NCBI GenBank assembly: GCA_020848035.1
Contig: JADLAX010000015.1
Location: 20,026-84,025 of the forward strand
Origin: Anaerolineae bacterium
Lineage (GTDB): Bacteria; Chloroflexota; Anaerolineae; Promineifilales; Promineifilaceae
Reading direction: 5' to 3'
Length of the DNA: 64,000 bases
Shown: one piece after another, positions 26,766 to 35,501 of the stretch
How positions within the stretch are numbered: the first letter of the stretch is position 1
Layout of the letters: every line of letters begins with the position of its first letter
Translations under genes and position numbers: made by a program
The notes under the pieces: model-generated
The model's database searches: none
What the model was told of the DNA's origin: nothing
The model's input: the letters and a program-made list of their open reading frames with translations, nothing else

Positions 26766-28036
26766 ACTGGTTCATACCAACCGACCGTACGCTGGGACGG
26801 CCGTAAATACGTTGCTCGTACCCGCTCAATATCGTCCAGGGTGATGGCCTTCAGGCGGTCCAGCACCGTTTCGTACCACGTGTAATCGCCAATGACCGCT
26901 TCCGTCATGCCCAGCAGCTGCGCCTGCCCGGTGATGCTTTCCCCGGCCAGGACAAATTCTGCCTTGGCCCGCTTAAGCGCCTTGGCCAGCTCCTGCTCGG
27001 TGATGGGCGTCTTTTCCAGTCGGGCCAGCTCGGCATCCAGCGCTGTTTCTACTTCGGACAGCGTGTGGCCTGCCTGCACCACAGCGTTGATGGTGTACAG
27101 GAAGGGATCGCTGGTGGGCGTCAGGCTGCCGTAGGCGCTGGCGGCCAGCTCGGTGTTGACCAGCGCTTTGTAGAGCCGCGAGCTTTTGTTGCTGCCGCCG
27201 CCGCCAAACATGCCCAGGCTGCTGCCCCCGGCAAAGGCAGCGTTGAGCAGCACCAGCGGTAAATAGTCGGGATGGGCCGCGGCCGGGGCGCGGTAGGCGA
27301 TGGTGAGATAAGCCGTGTCGCCGGGCCCTTGCACCACCACACGCCGTTCCCCTTTTTGTGGCGGTTCCGGCCGGGTTACCGGGTTGGTTGGCTCGCCCGC
27401 GGGCAGGTGGCCAAACTGCGCCTCGATGCGCTGCAGCATGTCGTCCGTGGCAAAATCGCCCACGACCACGACGACGGCGTTGTTGGGCACGTAGTGCCGC
27501 CGGTAATGGTGGTACAAATCGTCACGAGTCATCGTGACCAGGTCGGCCACATCGCCAATAACTTCGTGGTGGTAAGGGTGCACCCGGAAGGCCACCGAGG
27601 TCAGCTCTTCGCTGAGCTGGAAGTTGGGATCGTTTTCATACATTTGCCGCTCGGAAATGATGACGGTGCGTTCCGATTCGGTCTCTTCCGGGGTCATCAT
27701 GGTGTTGACCATGCGGTCCGCTTCCAGCTGGAGGGCCAGGTCGATTTTGCTGGTGGGCATCGTTTCGTAGTAGGCGGTGAAATCAATCCAGGTGAAGGCA
27801 TTCCAAAAGCCGCCCTCGCGCGACACCATGCTGTCCAGCGTGCCGTTGGGGAAGGTGGGCGTGCCTTTAAACATCATGTGCTCTACCCAGTGGGAAATGC
27901 CGGTGATGCCGGGCTTTTCATGCCGGCTGCCGACGCGGTACCAGACCATAAAGCTGGCCACGGGGGCATGGTGCATCTCTTTGAGCACGACGGTGAGGCC
28001 GTTGTTGAGGGTTGTTTTGTAAACCGAGTTTGTCAT
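26762..28036 (-). CDS. M16 zinc metallopeptidase (catalytic)
   Basis: A 424-residue processing-peptidase-like protein. The inverted zinc motif HWVEH (HxxEH) lies at about residues 46-50 in GISHWVEHMMFKGT, and the third ligand glutamate follows in TEESERTVIISE-like sequence about 75 residues on (ETESERTVIISERQ). The C-terminal M16_C domain is complete. The start is the ATG at 28036 with AAGGATTTTTC upstream; the longer open frame to 28159 would run into the terminator hairpin. It has no signal peptide. It overlaps the channel gene by 4 bases and probably pairs with the zinc-less homologue at 22754. Confidence 0.9.
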   Translation of the reverse strand: MTNSVYKTTLNNGLTVVLKEMHHAPVASFMVWYRVGSRHEKPGITGISHWVEHMMFKGTPTFPNGTLDSMVSREGGFWNAFTWIDFTAYYETMPTSKIDLALQLEADRMVNTMMTPEETESERTVIISERQMYENDPNFQLSEELTSVAFRVHPYHHEVIGDVADLVTMTRDDLYHHYRRHYVPNNAVVVVVGDFATDDMLQRIEAQFGHLPAGEPTNPVTRPEPPQKGERRVVVQGPGDTAYLTIAYRAPAAAHPDYLPLVLLNAAFAGGSSLGMFGGGGSNKSSRLYKALVNTELAASAYGSLTPTSDPFLYTINAVVQAGHTLSEVETALDAELARLEKTPITEQELAKALKRAKAEFVLAGESITGQAQLLGMTEAVIGDYTWYETVLDRLKAITLDDIERVRATYLRPSQRTVGWYEPV

Positions 28037-28073
28037 GAAAAATCCTTTACCGTTGTTGAATGCAAGGGTTTGG

Positions 28074-28079
28074 ATTATA
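28074..28079 (-). promoter_or_regulatory. Candidate -10 box for the M16 operon
   Basis: TATAAT on the minus strand, about 38 bases before the M16 start and just downstream of the ugd terminator, so a new transcription unit begins here. No convincing -35. Confidence 0.45.
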
Positions 28080-28109
28080 GCAATGGATGGGGAATGGGAA
28101 AACGATAGG

Positions 28110-28152
28110 CCAAAATAAAAACCCCGGTGAGCTGAATGCTCATCGGGGTTTT
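28110..28152 (-). terminator. Intrinsic terminator of ugd
   Basis: ACCCCGGTGAGC and GCTCATCGGGGTT pair with one mismatch around a GAAT-type loop. Read on the minus strand, the stem is followed by TTTTTATTTTG. Confidence 0.85.
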
Positions 28153-28177
28153 GGGTCAACGTGGTAAAGACAGCTGA

Positions 28178-29617
28178 TTACGCCTGTTTTTCTGGCTCGG
28201 TGACCAGACCATTGGCGGAAGGAACGGCCGTTTCCACCTCAGGCTCCAGCAGTGCGCCACCAACCGCCAGGTATTGATACCCCTTGTCCACCAGGCTCTG
28301 GTAATCGGGAATCATGCGACGGCCGTCAATGACCAGGTAAGGCGGATCAACCGCCTTTTCGATGGTGCGCGACAGGCCGCGGAACTCTTCCCAGTCGGTC
28401 GAAATGTAGACGGCATCGCTCCCATCCAGCGCTTCCTGCACCGTGTCGTGGTAGCTGATGCGCTCAAATAGGTAATTTTTGTCCGGGTTAAACCAATGTT
28501 GCTGTGCCGCTTCCATCGCCAGCGGGTCGTAGGCGCGGATCGACTTTACACCTTTGCTCAGCAGCGATTCAACCGCTTTCAGGGCGGCGGAATCACGCAT
28601 GTCGTTGGTGCGCTTCTTGAAGGCCAGACCCAAAATGGCGACCGTTTTTTGGTTGAAGTTGAAATTGGCTTCGTGGATGGCCCGGTCGATGAGGTACGTT
28701 TTCTGGTACTCATTGATGTTGTACACGGCCTGCAGCAGATCGGTGGAGCAGCCAGCCTGGTTCAGCTGGTAGATGAGCGACTGAATGTCTTTGCCAAAAC
28801 AGCTGCCGCCCGCGCCGTTGCTCACGTAGGAACCCCAGGTGCTGATGCGCGTATCGGCCGTAACGCCGATCTTCAAATCTTCCATGCGCACGTTGGGCAG
28901 GGCTTCACCCACGCGGGCACCCACGCCATTCCAGAAGGAGATGTAGGTGAGCAGCAGGGTATTGCCCATGTATTTGATGGCTTCGGCCGTTTCCGGCGTA
29001 GTTTCTACATACTTGATGCGTACGTGGTTCACAAATTGGGAATAAACGCGGCGCAGAATCTTGTAATCTTCTTCGGTGTCGGCACCTACTACCACCCGGT
29101 CGGGGCGGCGGGAGCCGTCGATGGCGTTGCCCTGGGCCAGGAATTCCGGGTTGGACGCGACGCCAAAGTTCTGCACGCCGTGCTCGTGCATGATGCGCTC
29201 CATCAGGCGGGCCGTGCCCACAGGCACCGTGCTTTTGTTGACCAGCACCACCCGGTTTGGATTTTTGCGCTTGGCCAGAAAGCCCGCGATGTCATGGGCG
29301 GCCTTGAGGTAGTAGGTCAGGTCGGTGGAACCATCGCGGTTGGGCGGCGTGTTGATGCACATGAAAAAAACGTCGGTGTCTTCACACAGGTTGCTGATGT
29401 CTGAGGTGAAGAACAAGTAGTGGTCCTTGGTTTCGGCAATGGTGGCGGCCAGGCCTGGCTCGTTGACAACCCGCTCAATTTGGGCGGCTTCGCCGCTCTG
29501 GTAAGCGGCAATCTTTTTGGGGTCGATATCGTAGGCATATACCTCGTGACCCGCTTCTGACAATACGGCCGCATGGGGCAGCCCCACAAAACCGGTGCCA
29601 ACAACAATAATTTTCAT
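28178..29617 (-). CDS. ugd: UDP-glucose 6-dehydrogenase family protein
   Basis: A 479-residue nucleotide-sugar dehydrogenase that oxidises UDP-glucose (or a related sugar nucleotide) to the uronate with NAD+. Motifs: GTGFVGLPHAAVLSEAGHEV at residues 7-26, FMCINTPPNRDGSTD near 87, KSTVPVGTA near 128, NPEFLAQGNAI near 157 and the catalytic cysteine in GGSCFGKDI near 271. Products feed exopolysaccharide or cell-wall glycans. A good ribosome site (GAAGGAGT) precedes the ATG, and a terminator follows. The exact substrate, UDP-glucose against GDP-mannose or a relative, is not certain. Confidence 0.9.
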   Translation of the reverse strand: MKIIVVGTGFVGLPHAAVLSEAGHEVYAYDIDPKKIAAYQSGEAAQIERVVNEPGLAATIAETKDHYLFFTSDISNLCEDTDVFFMCINTPPNRDGSTDLTYYLKAAHDIAGFLAKRKNPNRVVLVNKSTVPVGTARLMERIMHEHGVQNFGVASNPEFLAQGNAIDGSRRPDRVVVGADTEEDYKILRRVYSQFVNHVRIKYVETTPETAEAIKYMGNTLLLTYISFWNGVGARVGEALPNVRMEDLKIGVTADTRISTWGSYVSNGAGGSCFGKDIQSLIYQLNQAGCSTDLLQAVYNINEYQKTYLIDRAIHEANFNFNQKTVAILGLAFKKRTNDMRDSAALKAVESLLSKGVKSIRAYDPLAMEAAQQHWFNPDKNYLFERISYHDTVQEALDGSDAVYISTDWEEFRGLSRTIEKAVDPPYLVIDGRRMIPDYQSLVDKGYQYLAVGGALLEPEVETAVPSANGLVTEPEKQA

Positions 29618-29932
29618 AACAAATACTCCTTCAAAGTGCTCATCTCGAAATGGATTGAGAGATTTTCAAAGTTTTACCGATGAGAGGTTGAGACGTGGGA
29701 GCTGTCGGGTTTTGGTGTAAAACTTTGAGGTTTTTGATTTTAAATTGGATGCTGAAATTTGCAGAGACTATACAAAAATCGGGGCAAATTTGCCGATACC
29801 TTCATGAAAAGTGACCCTTTCCTTGATCTTTTGCTACCCCTTTCTGCTTGGCAGAACAGGCCCAAATCGGCTCCAAACATAACACAGTTGACAGTAGCGA
29901 AACACTCTTACATTTGTACTTTCAGGAGGCAA
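29618..29932. other. ugd leader region with inverted repeats
   Basis: The 315-base gap upstream of ugd holds CAAAGTTTTAC (29667-29677) and its exact complement GTAAAACTTTG (29717-29727), which would form a stem in the ugd leader, and a perfect 12-bp palindrome GGCAAATTTGCC (29783-29794), a possible operator. No gene is seen. Confidence 0.55.
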
Positions 29933-31240
29933 TTACCCTTCGCTGATGAGGGTGGCGGCGCGACGGCCGATTTCCACGGCAAAGTTGGTCCCCCGATCCC
30001 ACGGATACACCTGGCTCATGCTGGCAAAATAAAGGCCAGGGATGGGCGTCTGGATCGCGGGAATGTTGTGGGAATGGTTCACAAAGGGCACCGGTTGGGC
30101 ATAGCTGGCGCGGAACAACCAGCTTTCACGCACCCACTCTGGTTTGAAATCTGGGTTAATTTTGGTCAGTGCCCCGGTAAAAAGCGATAGTAAATCTGCC
30201 TGACTCATCGTCATGTAGGGATGATCTGGGTTGACATAATCGCCGCAGTAGATGATATGATCGCCGCCGTAATGCTGGCGGTCGATGTAGTTGGTGTGTT
30301 CCACCAGGGCCAGGAAGGGCAGCTCGTTTTGCGATTTGTCGGTGGAGCTGGCCGGGATGTTGAGCCAGTAGGTGTGGCTGTCGGCCATAAGCGGCCGTTT
30401 TAAAGCCAACGTCAGCACCACCGCCCCCATGCTCTTCAGCTGAAGCAGCTGTCCGAGGTAAGTTTGCGGCAGGCTGGGGGCCATTTTGCCTAGCAAGGCG
30501 GGGGATGTGGTGACCAGGCAGGCATCAAACGTTTGCTCCTGGCCCTGAATGGCCAGGTTAAGCTGGTTGGAGCTGGTGGGGGTGATGTTTTGCACGGGGC
30601 TGTTGCGCTGGATGTGGCCGCCGCGGTCGGTAACGGCCGTTTCCAACCGATCAATAAATGCCTGAAAGCCCCCTTCAAAATAGCCCAGCTTGAAGCTGCG
30701 CGCGTGCAGCCGGGCCCACAGCCAGGCCATGTTCACCTTGTCGTAATCGTCGCCAAACTTGCCGATGAGCAGCGGCTTCCAGCTTACCTCGTAGATTTTC
30801 TGGCCATAAAAGCGGCGGGTCCAGGCAACGGCCGTAAACTTCTCCAGGTAGCGCCAAAACTTGGTAAAGCGAATAAACGCGCCCACCATGCCAAAACGCA
30901 AAAAGTCGATCACGTTATAGCCGGGAAACTTAAACCAATCGACCGGATTGCTAAACGGGAAAATGCTGCCTTCATATAAAATGGAAGTGCGCGGCGTGGG
31001 GAAAAATAGCTTGTCACGAAAACCCAGCTCTTCCACCAGCGCAATCATGGCCGCATCGGAAGCAAAGAGGTGGTGGTAAAACTTTTCCAGCGGCCATGCC
31101 CACTTTTCATCTTGAAAGCCGGTGGCTAACCCACCCACCTGATCGCTGGCTTCAAACAACGTCACCTCATGCCCGGCCTTGAGCAGATCGTAAGCGGCGG
31201 CCAGGCCGGTGAGCCCGGCACCCACAATGGCAATTTTCAT
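29933..31240 (-). CDS. FAD-dependent amine-oxidase-type oxidoreductase
   Basis: A 435-residue flavoprotein. The N-terminal FAD motif is IVGAGLTGLAAAYDLLKAGHEVTLFEA (residues 4-30) followed by QVGGLATGF, as in protoporphyrinogen-oxidase and phytoene-desaturase-like enzymes. The C-terminal FAD segment is PGLYFASMSQVYPWDRGTN near 405. It overlaps the downstream-strand neighbour, an LPG-synthase-like membrane protein, by 4 bases, so both are one unit. With ugd next door, a role in lipid or glycan modification is plausible, but the substrate is unknown. Confidence 0.85.
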   Translation of the reverse strand: MKIAIVGAGLTGLAAAYDLLKAGHEVTLFEASDQVGGLATGFQDEKWAWPLEKFYHHLFASDAAMIALVEELGFRDKLFFPTPRTSILYEGSIFPFSNPVDWFKFPGYNVIDFLRFGMVGAFIRFTKFWRYLEKFTAVAWTRRFYGQKIYEVSWKPLLIGKFGDDYDKVNMAWLWARLHARSFKLGYFEGGFQAFIDRLETAVTDRGGHIQRNSPVQNITPTSSNQLNLAIQGQEQTFDACLVTTSPALLGKMAPSLPQTYLGQLLQLKSMGAVVLTLALKRPLMADSHTYWLNIPASSTDKSQNELPFLALVEHTNYIDRQHYGGDHIIYCGDYVNPDHPYMTMSQADLLSLFTGALTKINPDFKPEWVRESWLFRASYAQPVPFVNHSHNIPAIQTPIPGLYFASMSQVYPWDRGTNFAVEIGRRAATLISEG

Positions 31241-32247
31241 ACACTGGCCTCCTGCTCGGCCACGGCCACGGCACGGCCGAAATCGGCCCAGCCCAGCCCT
31301 TCTTTGAGCATGTAGTAGCCGCCCAGCAGAGTGATGGGCAGCCAGAGTGCGGCGTGCAGCACCAGGGTGTAGGCCGTGGCTACCCGGCGTTCGATGCCGT
31401 ACAGCGTCAGCACGGCAATGCCGGGACCGTCGAACGTGCCCACGTAACCGGGGGCGGAGGGCAGCGTCGTGGCCAGATTGACGATGCCGTTCATCAGCAT
31501 CAGGGCAAAAAAGCTCACCTCAAAGTTGAAAGCGTGCATGACAAACCAATATTTCACCGTTTCCAGCAGCCAGATGACGACGGAGGTGAAGAAAATCATG
31601 AGAACGTTTTGGAAGCTGCGCAGGGATTCCAGGCCGGTGAGGAAGCGTTGGAGGAAATCGAGAAGCGGCCGTTTCCCCCGCTCCGGCAGAAATTTATCCC
31701 CCAACCACTCGGCCAGGGCATAAAACCGCTCCGGCATGGCCGCCAGGGCAAAAAAGATGACCATCGCCACAAAAAAAACGACGCTGGCGGTGATGACAAT
31801 GGTGCGAATGGAGCCATCGTCGCCGGGGATGGGGGTGAAGGGCAAGGCGACAAACACAAAAACCAGCATCACCAGCCCGTCAAAGACACGCTCGACGATG
31901 ACCGTGGCCAGGCTGGCGCCCATCGGCACAGCTTCGCGGCGGCGCAGCACGTAGGAGCGCAGCACTTCCCCGGCGCGGAACGGGTAGATGTTGTTGCCCA
32001 TGTAGCCAATCACCACGACCGGGAAGAGATTACGCAGGGGGATGTGTTTTAACGGCCGTAACATGTAATCCCAGCGCCATGTCCGCGCCCACACCGCCAC
32101 AAAATAAACCGCCACGCCGGGCAGCAGCCACCAGTAATTGGCCGACTGCACATCCAGCCATACTTCCGCTAAATCGAGGCCGCGCAAGGCCCACCAAAGA
32201 AAAACGGCGCTGATCGCAACGCCGATCCCAAAGTAAATTCGTTTCAA
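31237..32247 (-). CDS. LPG-synthase-like (UPF0104) membrane protein
   Basis: A 336-residue integral membrane protein with about eight helices. Family features are WARTWRWDYMLRPL near residue 58, GYMGNNIYPFRAGEVLRSYVL near 83 (the conserved N-x-x-P-x-R-x-G-E segment) and SLATVIVERVFDGLVML near 114. The family covers the flippase part of MprF and glycosyltransferase-associated proteins such as AglD. It lacks the soluble aminoacyl-transferase domain of full MprF. It is upstream of, and overlaps, the FAD oxidoreductase gene. Confidence 0.87.
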   Translation of the reverse strand: MKRIYFGIGVAISAVFLWWALRGLDLAEVWLDVQSANYWWLLPGVAVYFVAVWARTWRWDYMLRPLKHIPLRNLFPVVVIGYMGNNIYPFRAGEVLRSYVLRRREAVPMGASLATVIVERVFDGLVMLVFVFVALPFTPIPGDDGSIRTIVITASVVFFVAMVIFFALAAMPERFYALAEWLGDKFLPERGKRPLLDFLQRFLTGLESLRSFQNVLMIFFTSVVIWLLETVKYWFVMHAFNFEVSFFALMLMNGIVNLATTLPSAPGYVGTFDGPGIAVLTLYGIERRVATAYTLVLHAALWLPITLLGGYYMLKEGLGWADFGRAVAVAEQEASV

Positions 32248-32329
32248 AGATTCGTAACCTCAGTTGATAATACACAGTGCCAGGGCACAAACCGCAATTG
32301 TACCATGCCACCATGCCCTGTCATCCTGA

Positions 32330-32480
32330 ATTACATTGCATTCAGGGCAATCGCATCAGCCTGTATCGCCGGAGGCTAAAGCCGTCCGGCTAGTTGTGGA
32401 AGCCCGTTCGGGCTAAGAATCAGGCCCTGTGGGCCTTCCACTTATAGCGGGGGCGTTTACGCCTCCGCGTACGGTGACGG
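32330..32480. repeat. Cluster of small GC-rich hairpins
   Basis: Consecutive short palindromes are visible: CCGGAGGCTAAAGCCGTCCGG, AAGCCCGTTCGGGCTAAG, AGGCCCTGTGGGCCTTCC and GGGGCGTTTACGCCTCCG, with CCTGAATTACATTGCATTCAGG before them. It looks like a non-coding repeat element of several stem-loops; it could also be a structured RNA. Confidence 0.5.
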
Positions 32481-32580
32481 ACAAACCGAGTATTGAATGA
32501 CACTATGCTTACAACAATTTGCTTTGCCTTTTGCCTGCTTCCTGGCTATGCTTACCAACTGCAAAAAGAGTAGTTTATAG

Positions 32581-32757
32581 TGGCTGGTTGCTAGTTCATC
32601 GCCAGACCCTGAAACGAGCCACTAGCCACCCACCATGAGCAACCTTTCCGAAGGAAATTTCATGAGCGTCGCCTCAACACCATGAATGAAAATCAGCAGA
32701 TTGGCGCAGTCTGCGCCCAGATTTTAATCCGCGTTTATCCGCGTTAATCCGCGGCCT
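32581..32757. repeat. Word repeats upstream of mutS
   Basis: TAGTGGCTGGTTGCTAGTTC pairs with GAGCCACTAGCCACCC (32581-32634), and ATCCGCG is iterated three times at 32728-32757, just before the mutS ribosome site. The ATCCGCG words recur in front of uvrC (58748-58795). Confidence 0.65.
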
Positions 32758-32775
32758 ATTTTCAGAGGAGCAGGC

Positions 32776-35391
32776 ATGGCCAACAGCAGCGTCACCCCCA
32801 GCCGTCAGCAATATCTGGACGTTAAAGCGCAGCACCAGGATGCGATTGTTTTCTTTCGCCTGGGTGACTTTTACGAGACCTTTGACGATGATGCCAAATT
32901 GGCCGCCGAGGTGTTGGATTTGGTCCTCACCAGCCGCCCGCAGGGCAAAAACCAGCGCACGCCGATGGCTGGCGTGCCCTACCACGCCGCCGAAAGTTAT
33001 ATTGCCCGGCTGATTGCCAAGGGGTACAAGGTGGCCCTGTGTGAGCAAATTGGCGACGCCTCGCAAATTAAGGGGCTGATGCCGCGCGAGGTAGTGCGCG
33101 TGTTTACCGCCGGTACGGTCATCGAGCCGGGCATGCTGGACGCGGGACGCAACAATTACCTGACGGCCGTTCTCCTCGACGGCGATCGTGTGGGGCTGGC
33201 CTACGCCGATGTGACCACCGGTGAATTTGCCACGACGCAGTTTAACGGCCGTCGCCGCCTCACCGAAGAACTGGCCCGTCTGGATCCCGCTGAACTGCTG
33301 CTGCCCGACAGCGAACTGGCTTACCAGGGAGAGGGGGCAGCCAGAGCCATCAGCCGCCTGCCTGATTGGCGCTTTGAAGAGGGCAACGCCCGGCAAACGC
33401 TGCTGCGCCACTTTAGCGTCGATTCGCTCTCGGCGTTTGGCTGTGAGGGCAAATCATTGGCCACACGGGTGGCCGGGGCGATTTTGTATTACCTGCAAGA
33501 GACACAAAAAGGAGCCGTGGGCCAGATTCAGCGGCTGGCGACGTACAGCGTGGAGGGGTTCATGGCCCTGGACACAGCCACGCGGCGCAACCTGGAACTC
33601 ACCGAGTCGCTGGGCGGCGAGCGCAGCGGCTCGCTGCTGCGGGTGCTCAACAAAACGGTCACCCCCATGGGGGCACGGCTGCTGCGTGACCGGATTTCGC
33701 GGCCGTTGCTGGATGTGGAATCGCTAAACGGCCGTCTCGACCAGGTCGATACCTTTTTCAACAACGCCCTCCTCCGCGCCGACCTGCGCGCCACGCTCAA
33801 AGGGCTGCCCGACCTGGAGCGGCTGACCAACCGCGTGCTCAGCGGCAAGGCCACCCCGCGTGATTTGGAGTATATTGGGCTGGCGCTAACGGCCGTGCCA
33901 GAAATTGGTAATCAGTTATCAGTGAACGGTAACCAGTCATCAGTAAACGGCAAACAATCGCCAATCTCCAGTCTCCAATCTCTAATCGCCAATCTCGACC
34001 GGTGCAGCGAAGCCGCCCACGTCATCGAGCAGGCCATCGCCCAGGACGCCCCATCGAACCTGAACAAGATGGGCGTGATTCGCCCCGGCTTTTCGGCGGA
34101 GCTGGATGGGGTGATGACCTCGTCGGCCCATGCCCGAAAATGGGTGGCAAATTTGGAACCACATGAGCGGGAGCGCAGCGGCATTGCCTCGCTGAAGGTG
34201 GGCTTCAACAAAGTGTTTGGCTACTACATCGAAGTCACCCGCACCCACAGCGACCGCGTGCCCGATGATTACATTCGCAAACAAACGCTGACCAACGCCG
34301 AGCGCTACATCACCCCGGAGCTGAAAGAGTACGAAACGCTCATCCTCAATGCCGAGGAGCGCATTTTGGAAATTGAGCGGCGTGTGTTTACCGAGGTCTG
34401 CCAGCAGGTGGCCCAATACGCCAAACGGCTGCTCAAAACGGCCAATATCCTGGCCCAGCTGGACGTGGCGGCCGCCCTGGCCGAAGCGGCGGCGATGCAG
34501 GGGTATGTCCGCCCCGTATTAACAAACGACAACCGAATCGGGATTGTGAACGGCCGTCACCCTGTCGTGGAGCAAACGCTCAAAATGGAGCGTTTTGTGC
34601 CCAACAACGTGCAGATGGACGACAAAGAGCGTATCCAAATCATCACCGGCCCGAACATGTCCGGGAAGTCGACCTACCTCAGGCAGCTTGCCCTGATTGT
34701 GCTGATGGCCCAAATTGGCAGCTTTGTGCCCGCCGCCAGCGCCGAAATTGGGCTGGTGGACCGTATCTTCACCCGCATCGGCGCGCACGACGAGCTGCAC
34801 GCCGGGCGCAGCACCTTCATGGTGGAAATGGTGGAAACGGCCGAAATCCTCAACCACGCCACCCACCGCTCCCTGCTCATTTTGGACGAAATTGGCCGGG
34901 GCACCAGCACCTATGACGGCCTGGCCATCGCCTGGGCCATCGTGGAGTACCTGCACAACCACCCCCGCCTCAAGCCGCGCACCCTGTTTGCCACCCACTA
35001 CCATGAGCTGGTGGGCCTGGCCGATTTGCTGCCGCTGGTGAGCAACTACAACGTCGCCGTGGCGGAGGAAGGGGACAAGGTAATCTTTTTGCACCAGATT
35101 GTGCCCGGCGGCGCGGACCAGAGCTACGGCATCCATGTCGGTCAGCTGGCGGGCCTGCCGCGTGACGTGATCAACCGGGCCAACGAGATTTTGCAGGAGT
35201 TGGAGGAACATGCGCCGACAACGGCCGTTGAACCCAGCCGCCTCAACACTGCCCAACAAATGGCCCTCTTCCCCGAATCCAGCCCCCTGCTGGATGAGCT
35301 GCAAGCGCTGGACGTTAACAGCATGTCCCCCCTCGAAGCGATCAACAAGCTGTACGAATGGAAACGGCGTTACGCGGGTAATGCCGAGTGA
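32776..35391 (+). CDS. mutS: DNA mismatch repair protein MutS
   Basis: Recognises mispairs and starts mismatch repair. The 871-residue length is normal. Domain I keeps the mismatch-reading FxE motif in FFRLGDFYETF (about residues 33-43). The ATPase has Walker A TGPNMSGKSTYLRQ near 625, Walker B SLLILDEIGRGTSTYDG near 700 and ATHYHEL near 740. Residues about 376-410 are unusual: they are encoded by two intergenic repeat word families inserted in frame (see separate entry). The stop TGA lies at the first base words of an AAGTGAAAAGT repeat. Ribosome site AGAGGAG. Confidence 0.97.
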   Translation: MANSSVTPSRQQYLDVKAQHQDAIVFFRLGDFYETFDDDAKLAAEVLDLVLTSRPQGKNQRTPMAGVPYHAAESYIARLIAKGYKVALCEQIGDASQIKGLMPREVVRVFTAGTVIEPGMLDAGRNNYLTAVLLDGDRVGLAYADVTTGEFATTQFNGRRRLTEELARLDPAELLLPDSELAYQGEGAARAISRLPDWRFEEGNARQTLLRHFSVDSLSAFGCEGKSLATRVAGAILYYLQETQKGAVGQIQRLATYSVEGFMALDTATRRNLELTESLGGERSGSLLRVLNKTVTPMGARLLRDRISRPLLDVESLNGRLDQVDTFFNNALLRADLRATLKGLPDLERLTNRVLSGKATPRDLEYIGLALTAVPEIGNQLSVNGNQSSVNGKQSPISSLQSLIANLDRCSEAAHVIEQAIAQDAPSNLNKMGVIRPGFSAELDGVMTSSAHARKWVANLEPHERERSGIASLKVGFNKVFGYYIEVTRTHSDRVPDDYIRKQTLTNAERYITPELKEYETLILNAEERILEIERRVFTEVCQQVAQYAKRLLKTANILAQLDVAAALAEAAAMQGYVRPVLTNDNRIGIVNGRHPVVEQTLKMERFVPNNVQMDDKERIQIITGPNMSGKSTYLRQLALIVLMAQIGSFVPAASAEIGLVDRIFTRIGAHDELHAGRSTFMVEMVETAEILNHATHRSLLILDEIGRGTSTYDGLAIAWAIVEYLHNHPRLKPRTLFATHYHELVGLADLLPLVSNYNVAVAEEGDKVIFLHQIVPGGADQSYGIHVGQLAGLPRDVINRANEILQELEEHAPTTAVEPSRLNTAQQMALFPESSPLLDELQALDVNSMSPLEAINKLYEWKRRYAGNAE
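33903..34002 (+). repeat. Intergenic-type word repeats inserted inside mutS
   Basis: 33903-33957 iterates GGTAATCAGTTATCAGTGAA-type words (the family at 51600-51662), and 33959-34002 iterates CCAATCTCCAGTCTCCAATC-type words (the family at 53107-53158 and 60768-60830). Both are read in frame and give a Q/S/N-rich peptide beginning EIGNQLSVNGNQSSVNGKQS. Confidence 0.85.
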
Positions 35392-35483
35392 AAAGTGAGA
35401 AGTAAAAAGTGAAAAGTAGGGGCGAGGCAGGTGGCAGCGCGTTTGTTTAGCAGATTGCCTCGTCACCACCTGCCTCGCCTTTA
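35389..35483. repeat. AAGTGAAAAGT words plus GGGGCGAGGCAGGTGG inverted repeat
   Basis: 35389-35418 iterates AGTGAAAAGTGAGAAGTAAA. GGGGCGAGGCAGGTGG (35418-35434) pairs with CCACCTGCCTCGCC (35466-35480). The second word family recurs at 48568-48677. No T-run is present, so it is not a classical terminator. Confidence 0.8.
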
Positions 35484-35501
35484 CGCCATGATTTGAGAAG
35501 T

